Shown one piece after another: positions 8,059 to 16,984 of a stretch of 64,000 nucleotides of DNA. The position numbers were made by a program, and so were the translations under genes. Position 1 is the first letter of the stretch. The number at the start of each line of letters is the position of its first letter. Source of the stretch: Planctomycetota bacterium (lineage in GTDB: Bacteria; Planctomycetota; UBA1135; GCA-002686595); the NCBI GenBank assembly GCA_012959525.1, contig DUDB01000080.1, positions 122,130 to 186,129 of the forward strand, written 5' to 3'. The notes below the pieces were generated by a model. The model was not told the origin of the DNA. It was given only the letters and a program-made list of their open reading frames with translations, and made no database searches.

Positions 8059-8895
8059 ATGAGTTCAGAGCCCGAGTTATCCAAGGCCCTCCTTCTGCGG
8101 CCTTTTCACGTGGGCGGTGCTTTGGATTGGGATGGACTGCAGCCTCGGGGGGCCTATTGGCGCATCGGCCGACATTTGCTCAATGGGCTCCTGCTAGCGG
8201 TCTCCCTTCCTGCGGTCCTTCTGATCGCCCTCCCCTTCGGGTTCTGCTACGGCCTCCACCTCGGCGGATGGCGCAAAGTGCTGTTTGCCCAGGAGCGCGT
8301 GGGGCAGTTTGGCAAGCCGTTCACTCTCTACAAGTTTCGCACCATGCGGGATTCCGATGCGGGTGCCTTCGAGTCGTGGAAGGTCGGTGACTCCGGGCGT
8401 GTGACTCCTGTGGGGGCGTTTCTACGTCGCTCTCATCTGGACGAATTGCCCCAGATCATCAACATCTTGCGTGGCGAGATGACTTTTGTAGGACCGCGGC
8501 CCGAGATGTTCGACACACATCGCTTTGCTCTGGATCATGTCCCAGAGTTCGCTCAGCGCTTGGCTCTGCGACCGGGGATTACAGGCTTGGCGCAGGTCGT
8601 CGCAGGGTATGCGGGCCCCGACCCGGCCGCGTATAGGGCCAAGTTTGAGCAGGATGAGAAGTACCGATTGCATTTTGGTTTTGGGCCGGATCTCTACGTA
8701 CTTCTGCGCACCGTCGCCAGGGTCCTGCTATTCCGAGGCTGGACCGCGAGCGTGGGTTCCGGCAGCCAGGCCAACAAGGAGTGCCTCGACCCCTCCCCTG
8801 GGATTGAAGACGTTCAAATAATCCCGCAGCGACCGCCTCTACAGGAATTGCCGAGTCATGGCTCTACTCGGTCGAAGAGGCCTGTGTCATCATGA
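8059..8895 (+). CDS. Polyprenyl-phosphate sugar-1-phosphate transferase (bacterial sugar transferase family)
   Basis: A 278-residue monotopic phosphoglycosyl transferase that would load the first sugar phosphate onto a polyprenyl phosphate at the inner membrane, starting an exopolysaccharide or O-antigen unit. A hydrophobic helix lies at about 38-63. Family motifs follow in order: KFRTMR (92-97), LRRSHLDELPQ with the catalytic Asp-Glu (128-129), GPRPEM (145-150) and RPGITGLAQ (about 174). There is no N-terminal multi-helix domain, so this is the short (PglC/WcaJ C-domain) form. The last 45 residues, after the ASVGSG segment, are polar and look non-conserved. No other glycan genes adjoin it; an O-antigen ligase-like gene lies at 34.9 kb. 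Confidence 0.9.
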   Translation: MSSEPELSKALLLRPFHVGGALDWDGLQPRGAYWRIGRHLLNGLLLAVSLPAVLLIALPFGFCYGLHLGGWRKVLFAQERVGQFGKPFTLYKFRTMRDSDAGAFESWKVGDSGRVTPVGAFLRRSHLDELPQIINILRGEMTFVGPRPEMFDTHRFALDHVPEFAQRLALRPGITGLAQVVAGYAGPDPAAYRAKFEQDEKYRLHFGFGPDLYVLLRTVARVLLFRGWTASVGSGSQANKECLDPSPGIEDVQIIPQRPPLQELPSHGSTRSKRPVSS

Positions 8896-8923
8896 GATTT
8901 GATCGATTTGGGCGCTTCTCATG
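8891..8923 (+). terminator. Hairpin overlapping the sugar transferase stop codon
   Basis: CATGAGA (8891-8897) pairs with TCTCATG (8917-8923), 7 perfect pairs, overlapping the TGA stop at 8893-8895. There is no T-run after it, so it may be a weak terminator or mRNA end structure. Confidence 0.35.
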
Positions 8924-9015
8924 GTAGGCTCAGCCAAACAGAATCAAGAGAGAGGTGCTACAACTGTCCACCATCTCTCCTTCTATCTTTACTGGCGCCC
9001 CAGGTGATCGAACCT

Positions 9016-9573
9016 ATGTCTTACCCCAAGTCTGTGATTGCAACCGCCTTGCTGCTGTGTGCTTCCTGCGTTTCGCTCGAGTCCGAGGGGCGCCGTATTG
9101 AAGGGGTATTCGGTGTTCAAGACGGTTCACACGGGGATGTCTCGGGTATCGCTCGCCCGGTGGTGGGGATCAATCTGGTGGCAAAGGAATGCAAGAGTGG
9201 CCTACAGGGCGCGGTCGGCCTCTACCTGAGCGGTCAGGACTTTGGTGGACTCAACGAGGGCAACGTTACAACCGATACCGGTTCGCTCTCAGCGACAACG
9301 GGCATGCGATGGACTCCCCCGATCACTGATGGAACGACGCGGCCCTTTGTCGGGGCGGGTCTGGCTCTGCAGTACCTGGACATTGAGTTTTCCCCAGGAG
9401 CTGCGAGCGAGGACGATGCCAGCGTCGGGCCCTACTTGGAGATTGGTGTCCGTTTTGGGGATGCGTACTTGGCTGTGCGCCGCGTCGGAGGGATGGACAT
9501 GCAATTCGATACGGCAGGCGAGGTCACTGCAGTCCTCGATCAGTTCCTGATAGGCTGGACCTTCGGTTTCTAG
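9016..9573 (+). CDS. Beta-rich lipoprotein, paralogue 2
   Basis: A 185-residue predicted lipoprotein, paralogous along its full length to the gene at 7234-7785. Shared blocks include FGVQDGSHGDVSGIARPVVG, GQDFGGLNEGNVTTD, TRPFVGAGLALQYLDIEF, the RRVGGMDM segment and the end VLDQFLIGWTFGF. The signal peptide (MSYPKSVIATALLLCASC) ends at a lipobox Cys near residue 18. An earlier in-frame start exists, but the chosen ATG gives a proper signal peptide. Both paralogues also share TAGCTGGG around and after the stop codon, a trace of tandem duplication with the sugar transferase gene now between the copies. Probably an outer-membrane beta structure; function unknown. Confidence 0.8.
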   Translation: MSYPKSVIATALLLCASCVSLESEGRRIEGVFGVQDGSHGDVSGIARPVVGINLVAKECKSGLQGAVGLYLSGQDFGGLNEGNVTTDTGSLSATTGMRWTPPITDGTTRPFVGAGLALQYLDIEFSPGAASEDDASVGPYLEIGVRFGDAYLAVRRVGGMDMQFDTAGEVTAVLDQFLIGWTFGF

Positions 9574-9651
9574 CTGGGCCCCGTTTCGACCCCTTGTGTC
9601 TCAAAATGGGGCGTACCCGGTCCGTCCTGGTGCCGGAAGGCTGTTTGAGTG

Positions 9652-9681
9652 GCCTAATTAGGCATTGGATTGGCCTATACT
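9652..9681 (+). promoter_or_regulatory. Palindrome followed by a -10-like hexamer upstream of the Calx-beta lipoprotein
   Basis: GCCTAATTAGGC (9652-9663) is a perfect 12-base palindrome. TATACT lies at 9676-9681, about 96 bases before the GTG start at 9778. The palindrome would cover the -35 region, as expected for an operator. No good -35 hexamer is visible. Confidence 0.35.
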
Positions 9682-9777
9682 TGTGGAGCGTCTGAAGAGT
9701 TCCTATTTAGTTACTTGAGTGCACCACCGTCCATTGGCTTGAATCCAAGCATCCCTTGGCCTCTGCATCATAGTCCC

Positions 9778-11553
9778 GTGCTATCCCGCCTCACCTCGCA
9801 AGTCTGCCATTCACCCGCCCGCCCGGCGGGGCCGCTTCTCGTCCTAGCCGTGATGACTCTCCTCAGCGGTTGCTGGGGCAAGGCCGGAGAATCATCCGGG
9901 TCTTCATCGGGGTCGGGAGATATTCCTGACGCGAGCTTCGCCGCTTATGGATCGGTCTATCGCAACGCGCACTATCTTGAGGACGGAACGACTCTGCTTG
10001 ACGCTGTGCCTGTGGAGGAGGTGCACCTGCCCATCACCTTGAGCGGAGCCGTCTCGCAATCAGCTCAGCTGTCATTTGCCCTTGGAGGAGATGCGGTGCG
10101 TGGCGAGCACTATGAGCTTTCAACGGGCTCCGAATCACCGCTTCAATTGGCGCTGGGTATGACTGATGGTGCCATTGACGTGACACTTGATCCGCTCGGT
10201 CGCGTTGGCAGCGTTTGGTTCCGGGAAAAACTCTGCCGCCTCACTCTGACCGGTGGCACAAACGTGAGCGTGCAGGAGCCCAGTGAGTTCCGATTGTTCA
10301 TCCGATCCACTGCCCCCGTGCCTCGCATCGAATTCCAGTCAGGTGCAGTCACAGGTAATTCGGATGGCAATCCTCACACCTTGCTGATTGTGCAATCCGA
10401 GGTCTCTGGTGAGACCACTGTCGTTTACTACAACCTGTCAGGAACGGCACAGGAGGGCGTGGACTACACCATTGCGCCGGGCTGTGAGAGTGGCGTACTG
10501 AGCATTCCCGCCGGATTGGCCAGCGTGCCTCTGGGTTTCAACATTGCGCCTGCGGCCGATGGTTCGGGTAAGACGATCATCGTGAATCTAGACCACGAGG
10601 TTATGGATCGCTCCGATGAGAATCTCTGGACCCACACCCACAACTGGGATCTGGAGACGGGCGACCCCTTCTATGCCAGTGATCCCTCGGACCACACCGC
10701 CTGGGGAGGCGGTCTGGCGAGTTCCGCACCCGCCGGGACGGTTGGGCTGGATGTCATTGAACAGGGCGCGCTGCTGCCCAAGACCGGGCCCGATGGTCAC
10801 GAACTACAAGGGCTCGTTCAGAGCCAGTTCATGGAAGGGGGCAACTGGTACGTAAGGAAGAGCCAGGAGAACCAGCTCTCTTGCGGGGGCCCGGTGAACT
10901 TCTTGACCCTGTCCGCTTTCACGCGCGTGTCGGTCCACGTGGAGACCTTCCTGCCTCCGGATGATTGGCGAGACTCCCAGTTCGTGAAAATGAACGTGCG
11001 CAACCGCACCAAAGACATCAACCACTCAGTCGTTCTCCGGCGCGGTGCCACGGCAGCCGAGGTCCAGTTTGATTGGCAGGGGGACTCGTCCTGGGGAGAG
11101 CCTATCCAGACGCCCACCGGCTTTTGGGGTCTTTGGCGTCACCGTGAGCTTCAGAGTGCGATCTGGAGCCGTGATTTCGGTGTGCGCACCGAGACCATTG
11201 ACGGTCAGGTCCTGACACGACTCTGGCACAGTCACCTCGCCACGGGCGAGAAGGTCTTTGAAGATGCGTCGGGCAACCAGGTGACCGAAGAGTTGGGTGT
11301 GGATTTGACCGAGCCCATTATGCGGTTCACCTACTTCAGCGATTCTGACGGATCGGACATCCTGACCGGCGGGGACGTCGCCAACCGCGGCAAAGGGCTG
11401 CTGGCCTATTGGCCCATGCTTGAGGCGTCCGACATGGTCACCGTTGGACCTCCCGGTGTTTTCTGGGAGAAGCGCAGCCGATTCTGGGAGCCTCGCGGCA
11501 ACGCCTGCTTGGATCCCAGCGCAGTGATCGCATCCACCTTCACGATCCAGTAG
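9778..11553 (+). CDS. Large lipoprotein with Calx-beta-like repeats
   Basis: A 591-residue predicted lipoprotein, read from GTG 9778. That start puts a basic N-terminus and hydrophobic core (GPLLVLAVMTLLSGC) before a lipobox Cys; an upstream in-frame start would add a 36-residue non-signal extension. After a Ser/Gly linker come two segments resembling Calx-beta domains: LPITLSGAVSQSAQLSFALG with GEHYELSTG, and TVVYYNLSGTAQEGVDYTIA with VLSIPAG. The remaining 300 residues contain Trp-rich strands (NWDLETGDPF, GNWYVRKSQE, FWGLWRHREL) and no catalytic motif I recognise. It is probably a cell-surface binding or adhesive protein. It is the last plus-strand gene before a convergent lipoprotein gene. 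Confidence 0.7.
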   Translation: MLSRLTSQVCHSPARPAGPLLVLAVMTLLSGCWGKAGESSGSSSGSGDIPDASFAAYGSVYRNAHYLEDGTTLLDAVPVEEVHLPITLSGAVSQSAQLSFALGGDAVRGEHYELSTGSESPLQLALGMTDGAIDVTLDPLGRVGSVWFREKLCRLTLTGGTNVSVQEPSEFRLFIRSTAPVPRIEFQSGAVTGNSDGNPHTLLIVQSEVSGETTVVYYNLSGTAQEGVDYTIAPGCESGVLSIPAGLASVPLGFNIAPAADGSGKTIIVNLDHEVMDRSDENLWTHTHNWDLETGDPFYASDPSDHTAWGGGLASSAPAGTVGLDVIEQGALLPKTGPDGHELQGLVQSQFMEGGNWYVRKSQENQLSCGGPVNFLTLSAFTRVSVHVETFLPPDDWRDSQFVKMNVRNRTKDINHSVVLRRGATAAEVQFDWQGDSSWGEPIQTPTGFWGLWRHRELQSAIWSRDFGVRTETIDGQVLTRLWHSHLATGEKVFEDASGNQVTEELGVDLTEPIMRFTYFSDSDGSDILTGGDVANRGKGLLAYWPMLEASDMVTVGPPGVFWEKRSRFWEPRGNACLDPSAVIASTFTIQ

Positions 11554-11555
11554 TC

Positions 11556-11567
11556 GGGCGCGCCCGG
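11556..11567. repeat. GC-rich 12-base palindrome between convergent genes
   Basis: CGGGCGCGCCCG immediately follows the stop of the Calx-beta lipoprotein and precedes the end of the convergent lipoprotein gene. It could form the core of a bidirectional terminator, but there is no T-run. Confidence 0.3.
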
Positions 11568-11592
11568 GGATCGCGGTCGCCGACGGGCCTTG

Positions 11593-12150
11593 CTAGAAGC
11601 CCCAATTGAGGTGCCAGTTCAGTTGCGGCACGACGACCAGGCCACCGGTGTCGCCCTCCATTTGGGCGACCATCAGGGTGAACTCCGGCCCCATGCTGAG
11701 GGTCTCCGAGAAGTCCGACTCGAAGCCCATGCTGGTGTAGAGCCCGATGTAGTCCCCCGCATCTTGGACGATGTTGGGGTCGTCCCCCGCACGGAACCAC
11801 GTCAGCCCGTAGCGCCGGGTCGAATGCCGCCGTTCGGAGGGTTGGGATACACGCTTGGTCCCCACCTGGAACTGCGTCCAGGGTCCTGCTGCTGGGTTTC
11901 CATCTCGCGCGAGGCCCTCGTCGTCCCATGGTTGGTGGGTGGCCTCGATCTCGAAAGCCCACGCGCGTGCATCATCGGACTCGAAGACTTGGGTGGCGGC
12001 GACGGCCAGGCCCAGGTTGGGAAGGGCTGAGAACGACGCGCCTACGGACAGGTCGTCCTGCGTATCTAGCCCCTTGCATCCAACCAAGCCAAAGGCCAGA
12101 AGCATGCCGATCACGGCGGCGCGCGACTGAGGCACTGACATGTGACCCAT
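11593..12150 (-). CDS. Beta-rich lipoprotein, unrelated or distantly related to the 7-9 kb pair
   Basis: A 185-residue predicted lipoprotein. The start was set at ATG 12150 because GGGAGA lies about 10 bases upstream. ATG 12168 and ATG 12141 are in-frame alternatives. The signal peptide (AAVIGMLLAFGLVGC) ends at a lipobox Cys. The mature part has amphipathic strands (LGLAVAATQVFES, WAFEIEATHQPW, YIGLYTSMGFESDF, EFTLMVAQMEG) and ends QLNWHLNWGF with a terminal Phe, again suggesting an outer-membrane beta structure. It shares architecture with the two paralogues at 7.2 and 9.0 kb, but I see no shared sequence blocks. Function unknown. Confidence 0.65.
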   Translation of the reverse strand: MGHMSVPQSRAAVIGMLLAFGLVGCKGLDTQDDLSVGASFSALPNLGLAVAATQVFESDDARAWAFEIEATHQPWDDEGLARDGNPAAGPWTQFQVGTKRVSQPSERRHSTRRYGLTWFRAGDDPNIVQDAGDYIGLYTSMGFESDFSETLSMGPEFTLMVAQMEGDTGGLVVVPQLNWHLNWGF

Positions 12151-12362
12151 TAAGCCCGTTTCTCCCATGCTGATCAGGGTAGATCATGAAGCCTCGCGAA
12201 TCTCGGACCCAGCCGTTTTTTGGGGATTCCGCCACACCTCTCTTCGCGGAGCGTTTCACCCAACTCTGGGCCTGATCTCTGAATGAGGCACATGCGTTTT
12301 GCGAGTGGGGTTGGCGCTGTTTGGTCACCTGGGATCCAATGCGCCGATGGCAGATTGAATCC

Positions 12363-12391
12363 CTGACAACGGCGAGGGTGTCCTCTATATT
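12363..12391 (+). promoter_or_regulatory. Sigma70-type promoter for the diverged sigma-like gene
   Basis: CTGACA (12363-12368) and TATATT (12386-12391) are separated by exactly 17 bases and lie 21-49 bases before the ATG at 12412. The match to TTGACA/TATAAT is good for a GC-rich genome. Confidence 0.55.
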
Positions 12392-12411
12392 GGCTGATCA
12401 GGGACCTGCCA

Positions 12412-13089
12412 ATGACCATAGATCTTCCCAATGGAATCTCAGAGTTCGCCGCGAAGTTGGGCCCCTCTAGCTCCGCCTATATACAAACGGGGGGGCAGCA
12501 AGAGGTTCTCGACCGCTTGGAGGAGGGCTTTAGTGCGAAAGACGCTGTGCTGGGTTCCGTGTTCAATGGAATGCTCTCTTCGACTCCTGAGGCCCATGGC
12601 CTGTTGAATGAGTTCTGGAAGCACATTCACAGTCTCTTGAGGCGAATGAGCGCGCATGGAGGAGCCCTTGATGATGAGGGCGATGCATTGCAGTCTGCGG
12701 TCAGGACGATTTTGAGCGCAGGGGGGAACCTCTACTTTCGAACCGAAGTTGAGTTCCTCGGCCTTCTCAGCATGCGCACCAGATGGAAGGAATCAAGCCA
12801 ACACCGCAAGCGTTGGCCTGGGACACTCGATACCGCTGGTTGGGCAGGGCGCTCCGCTGCGTCACCGGGAACGGCTTCGCGCGTCGTTGCTAAAGAGGCC
12901 AGGAATCAGATCAGTTCACGATTGATGGAGCTCTCCGGGTCGGATCGCACGCTCGTGCTGGCACGCCTCAGCTCCAGTAGCACCGGGGAGGCTCTCGATT
13001 CCATTGGAAGGAACAACGACAACGGACGCCGGGCTTTGAATCGGGCCATGCAGAGATTTCGGCACCTGGTTGACCCGGAGTCCGCCTGA
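12412..13089 (+). CDS. Diverged ECF-sigma-like protein
   Basis: A 225-residue protein without a confident family. The layout resembles planctomycete ECF-type sigma factors. A helical region with GDALQSAVRTILSAGGNLYF and TEVEFLGLLSMRTRWKES sits where region 2 lies. A low-complexity linker follows. The end, LMELSGSDRTLVLARLSSSS followed by ALNRAMQRFRHLV, matches the spacing of region 4 (LPxxDRxVxxLR...GLS...ALxRLR). The helix-turn-helix core is poorly conserved (GEALDSIGRNNDNG), so DNA binding may be altered. It ends in CTGA, in the frame of the kinase-tail-like remnant that follows, mirroring the TTGA overlap of the intact sigma/kinase pair at 59.4 kb. It could instead be an unrelated hypothetical. 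Confidence 0.5.
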   Translation: MTIDLPNGISEFAAKLGPSSSAYIQTGGQQEVLDRLEEGFSAKDAVLGSVFNGMLSSTPEAHGLLNEFWKHIHSLLRRMSAHGGALDDEGDALQSAVRTILSAGGNLYFRTEVEFLGLLSMRTRWKESSQHRKRWPGTLDTAGWAGRSAASPGTASRVVAKEARNQISSRLMELSGSDRTLVLARLSSSSTGEALDSIGRNNDNGRRALNRAMQRFRHLVDPESA

Positions 13090-13403
13090 GCCTCCTCCCG
13101 GCCTGCCACGTCCTCATGTACCTACGGCGCGGCCTCGGGCAGGCTCTGCTGGGGTTGGGCCAGTTCGATGACCTGGAAGAGCTGATCCATGCAACCTGGG
13201 ACGGGCTCCTACCCGATGTGACTGAGGTGCTGGCCGGAATCGCGGTGGATGAGATGGAACGCACCCTGCCCACTCTGGAGAAGATGGAAGTGGCTGCCGG
13301 GTTGATCTAACGGGTATTCGGTTACCTCGAGCAACTGGAAGCGAGCGTGCCTGATGAAGAGAGGCTACCGAAGCTTCGAACTCGACTGGAAGGCATGAGG
13401 TAG
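13086..13403 (+). pseudogene. Remnant of a repeat (TPR-like) tail, possibly from a lost Ser/Thr kinase
   Basis: The reading frame overlapping the sigma-like stop codes for helical, TPR-like sequence (MYLRRGLGQALLGLGQFDDL, ELIHATWDGLLPDV, TLPTLEKMEVAAGLI). It hits TAA at 13308-13310, then continues in frame with RVFGYLEQLEASVPDEERL to a TAG at 13401-13403. The pattern resembles the C-terminal repeats of planctomycete sigma-linked kinases such as the one at 59.4-62.1 kb. No kinase domain is present between it and the sigma-like gene. The stop is TAA, so selenocysteine does not explain it. A small real gene from ATG 13116 to 13310 (64 residues) is the alternative. Confidence 0.4.
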
Positions 13404-13424
13404 GCACCCCATGGGCGTGCCGGA

Positions 13425-14216
13425 TTACTCGGTAGCCAGTCCCAGGGCCCGCACTTCATCGAGCAGCTCCGGGCAGCTTCCCGCCATCACGCTCACCGCG
13501 TTCAGGTTCTCCTCTCCTTTCAGTTCCACGCTGTTTCCCTTCCAGGTCTCAATCACACCGCCTGCCGCTTGGACGACGGGCGCGACGGCGGCAATGTCCA
13601 CCATTTTCAGCTCGCGCTCCACGACAAGATCCACGTCGCCTCGGGCGAGTTGACCGTAGCCGTAGGCGTCGTTCTCGAAGAAGAGCCAGCGACACTCGGT
13701 CTGCAAGCGAGAGAGAAATTCGGCATGGACTCCGACCCAGGATCCGGGCCGGCTGACGATCACCACTGCCTCCGCCAAGGACCGTGGCGGTCGGACGGCC
13801 ACCGCGCTTGCGTTGAACAGGCACACTTCGTCCGAGTGAGCCACCCAACGTTCCCCGGTCATGGGAGCCTCGATAACGCCCAGCCTCGGTGCTCCATCCT
13901 CCACCAGTGCCAGGAGGGTGGTGAATAGAGGGCGTCCGCTGGCAAAGGAGCGCGTCCCGTCGATCGGATCCACGATCCACTCCCAATCCGTGCTGCCCTC
14001 TACGGCGAGGGTCTCTTCGCCACGGAATCCGTGCTCGGGGTAGTGCTCCAAGATCCGTTCTCGCAGGAACTTCTCCACCTGGAGGTCCGCCTCGGTTACC
14101 GGTGACGCATCCGATTTCGTGTGCACCTCCAGGTTGGCGCGAAAACTGGAGCGCAGCATTCCCCGCACCTCGTCCATCCACTCCTCAGCCAGCGCGCTTG
14201 CCTCTTCAAGGTTCAT
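13425..14216 (-). CDS. Inositol-monophosphatase-family phosphatase (HisN-like)
   Basis: A 263-residue Mg-dependent phosphatase. Family motifs are intact: [13 protein letters not shown] (about 36-48), the metal-ligand GEET (66-69), [12 protein letters not shown] (about 80-91) and the C-terminal [18 protein letters not shown]. Members dephosphorylate histidinol phosphate, inositol monophosphate or PAP. The ELKMVDIAA segment and the size suit the histidinol-phosphatase (HisN) branch, but no other his genes are nearby. It is 33 bases downstream of nadE on the same strand and may be cotranscribed with it. Confidence 0.87.
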   Translation of the reverse strand: MNLEEASALAEEWMDEVRGMLRSSFRANLEVHTKSDASPVTEADLQVEKFLRERILEHYPEHGFRGEETLAVEGSTDWEWIVDPIDGTRSFASGRPLFTTLLALVEDGAPRLGVIEAPMTGERWVAHSDEVCLFNASAVAVRPPRSLAEAVVIVSRPGSWVGVHAEFLSRLQTECRWLFFENDAYGYGQLARGDVDLVVERELKMVDIAAVAPVVQAAGGVIETWKGNSVELKGEENLNAVSVMAGSCPELLDEVRALGLATE

Positions 14217-14249
14217 CGCAGCGATCCACCTTGGAATGCGGACGCCAAT

Positions 14250-16316
<2,067 letters not shown>

Positions 16317-16381
16317 AGGTTACCAGCCGCGCTGCTGGCCAGGGCGGGGGCGGGAGGCCCCTTCGGACCCCTGGAGGGGGT

Positions 16382-16921
16382 TCAGTCGCCCTTCAGGGCT
16401 TCCGTCACCCGCACCAGCTCCGAGCAGACCCCGTCCAAGCGTTCCCCGATGGTCTCGCTGGCCTGGTCCTGCTCGTCGAAGTCCTCACCGGTCGCATATA
16501 CGAATCGCGGGACGATAAAGGTGCGAAAATCCAGCATCAGGCTAGCTGCGATGCTGGAAACGGACATATAGCTGCCCTGGCCCCCTGCTGCACACAGGAA
16601 CCCGACCACCTTCTCCGTCCACACGTCCCGTCCCGTCAGCTCGATCACGTTCTTGAGGGCCGCGTTGACGTCGTAGTTGTAGATAGGGGTCGCCAGGATG
16701 TACCCCTGCGCCGCCTCCATCTTGGTCTTGAACTCATGCAGTCGCGGGTCCCCATAGCAGGCTCCCCCGTCGCACTGGGGCAGGGGATGATCCACCAGAT
16801 CGATCCACTCCACGTCGACCCCGGCGCTCTTCAATCTGTCGAGTGCCCCCTGGGCGAGGATCCGGCTGCGACTGCCCTCCCGCAGGCTGGCACTGAGGAC
16901 GATGTACTTGGTTGAGCTCAT
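16382..16921 (-). CDS. NADPH-dependent FMN reductase family protein
   Basis: A 179-residue flavodoxin-fold protein. The start at ATG 16921 puts the first strand YIVLSASLREGSRSR at the N-terminus, with the phosphate-binding SASLREGS loop; an upstream in-frame start adds 12 residues with no domain match. The flavin-contact segment ATPIYNYDVNAALKNVIEL is intact. The family reduces FMN, quinones or azo compounds with NAD(P)H. C-D-G-G-A-C near residue 46 is a cysteine pair not typical of all members. It is 65 bases upstream of nadE on the same strand. Confidence 0.85.
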   Translation of the reverse strand: MSSTKYIVLSASLREGSRSRILAQGALDRLKSAGVDVEWIDLVDHPLPQCDGGACYGDPRLHEFKTKMEAAQGYILATPIYNYDVNAALKNVIELTGRDVWTEKVVGFLCAAGGQGSYMSVSSIAASLMLDFRTFIVPRFVYATGEDFDEQDQASETIGERLDGVCSELVRVTEALKGD

Positions 16922-16984
16922 GGGGGATAAGCCTACGCAGCCGCCCCCGGACTGCAAGTCGCTCGGTCGCGGAGTTCAGGGACT

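Noticed and set aside
11593..12150. Third member of the 7-9 kb lipoprotein family
   Set aside because: It shares only general layout (lipobox, beta strands, terminal Phe); none of the diagnostic blocks such as GVQDGS or GLNEGNV are present.
13308..13310. TAA in the TPR-like remnant read as selenocysteine
   Set aside because: Only UGA encodes Sec; TAA indicates a true stop or decay.
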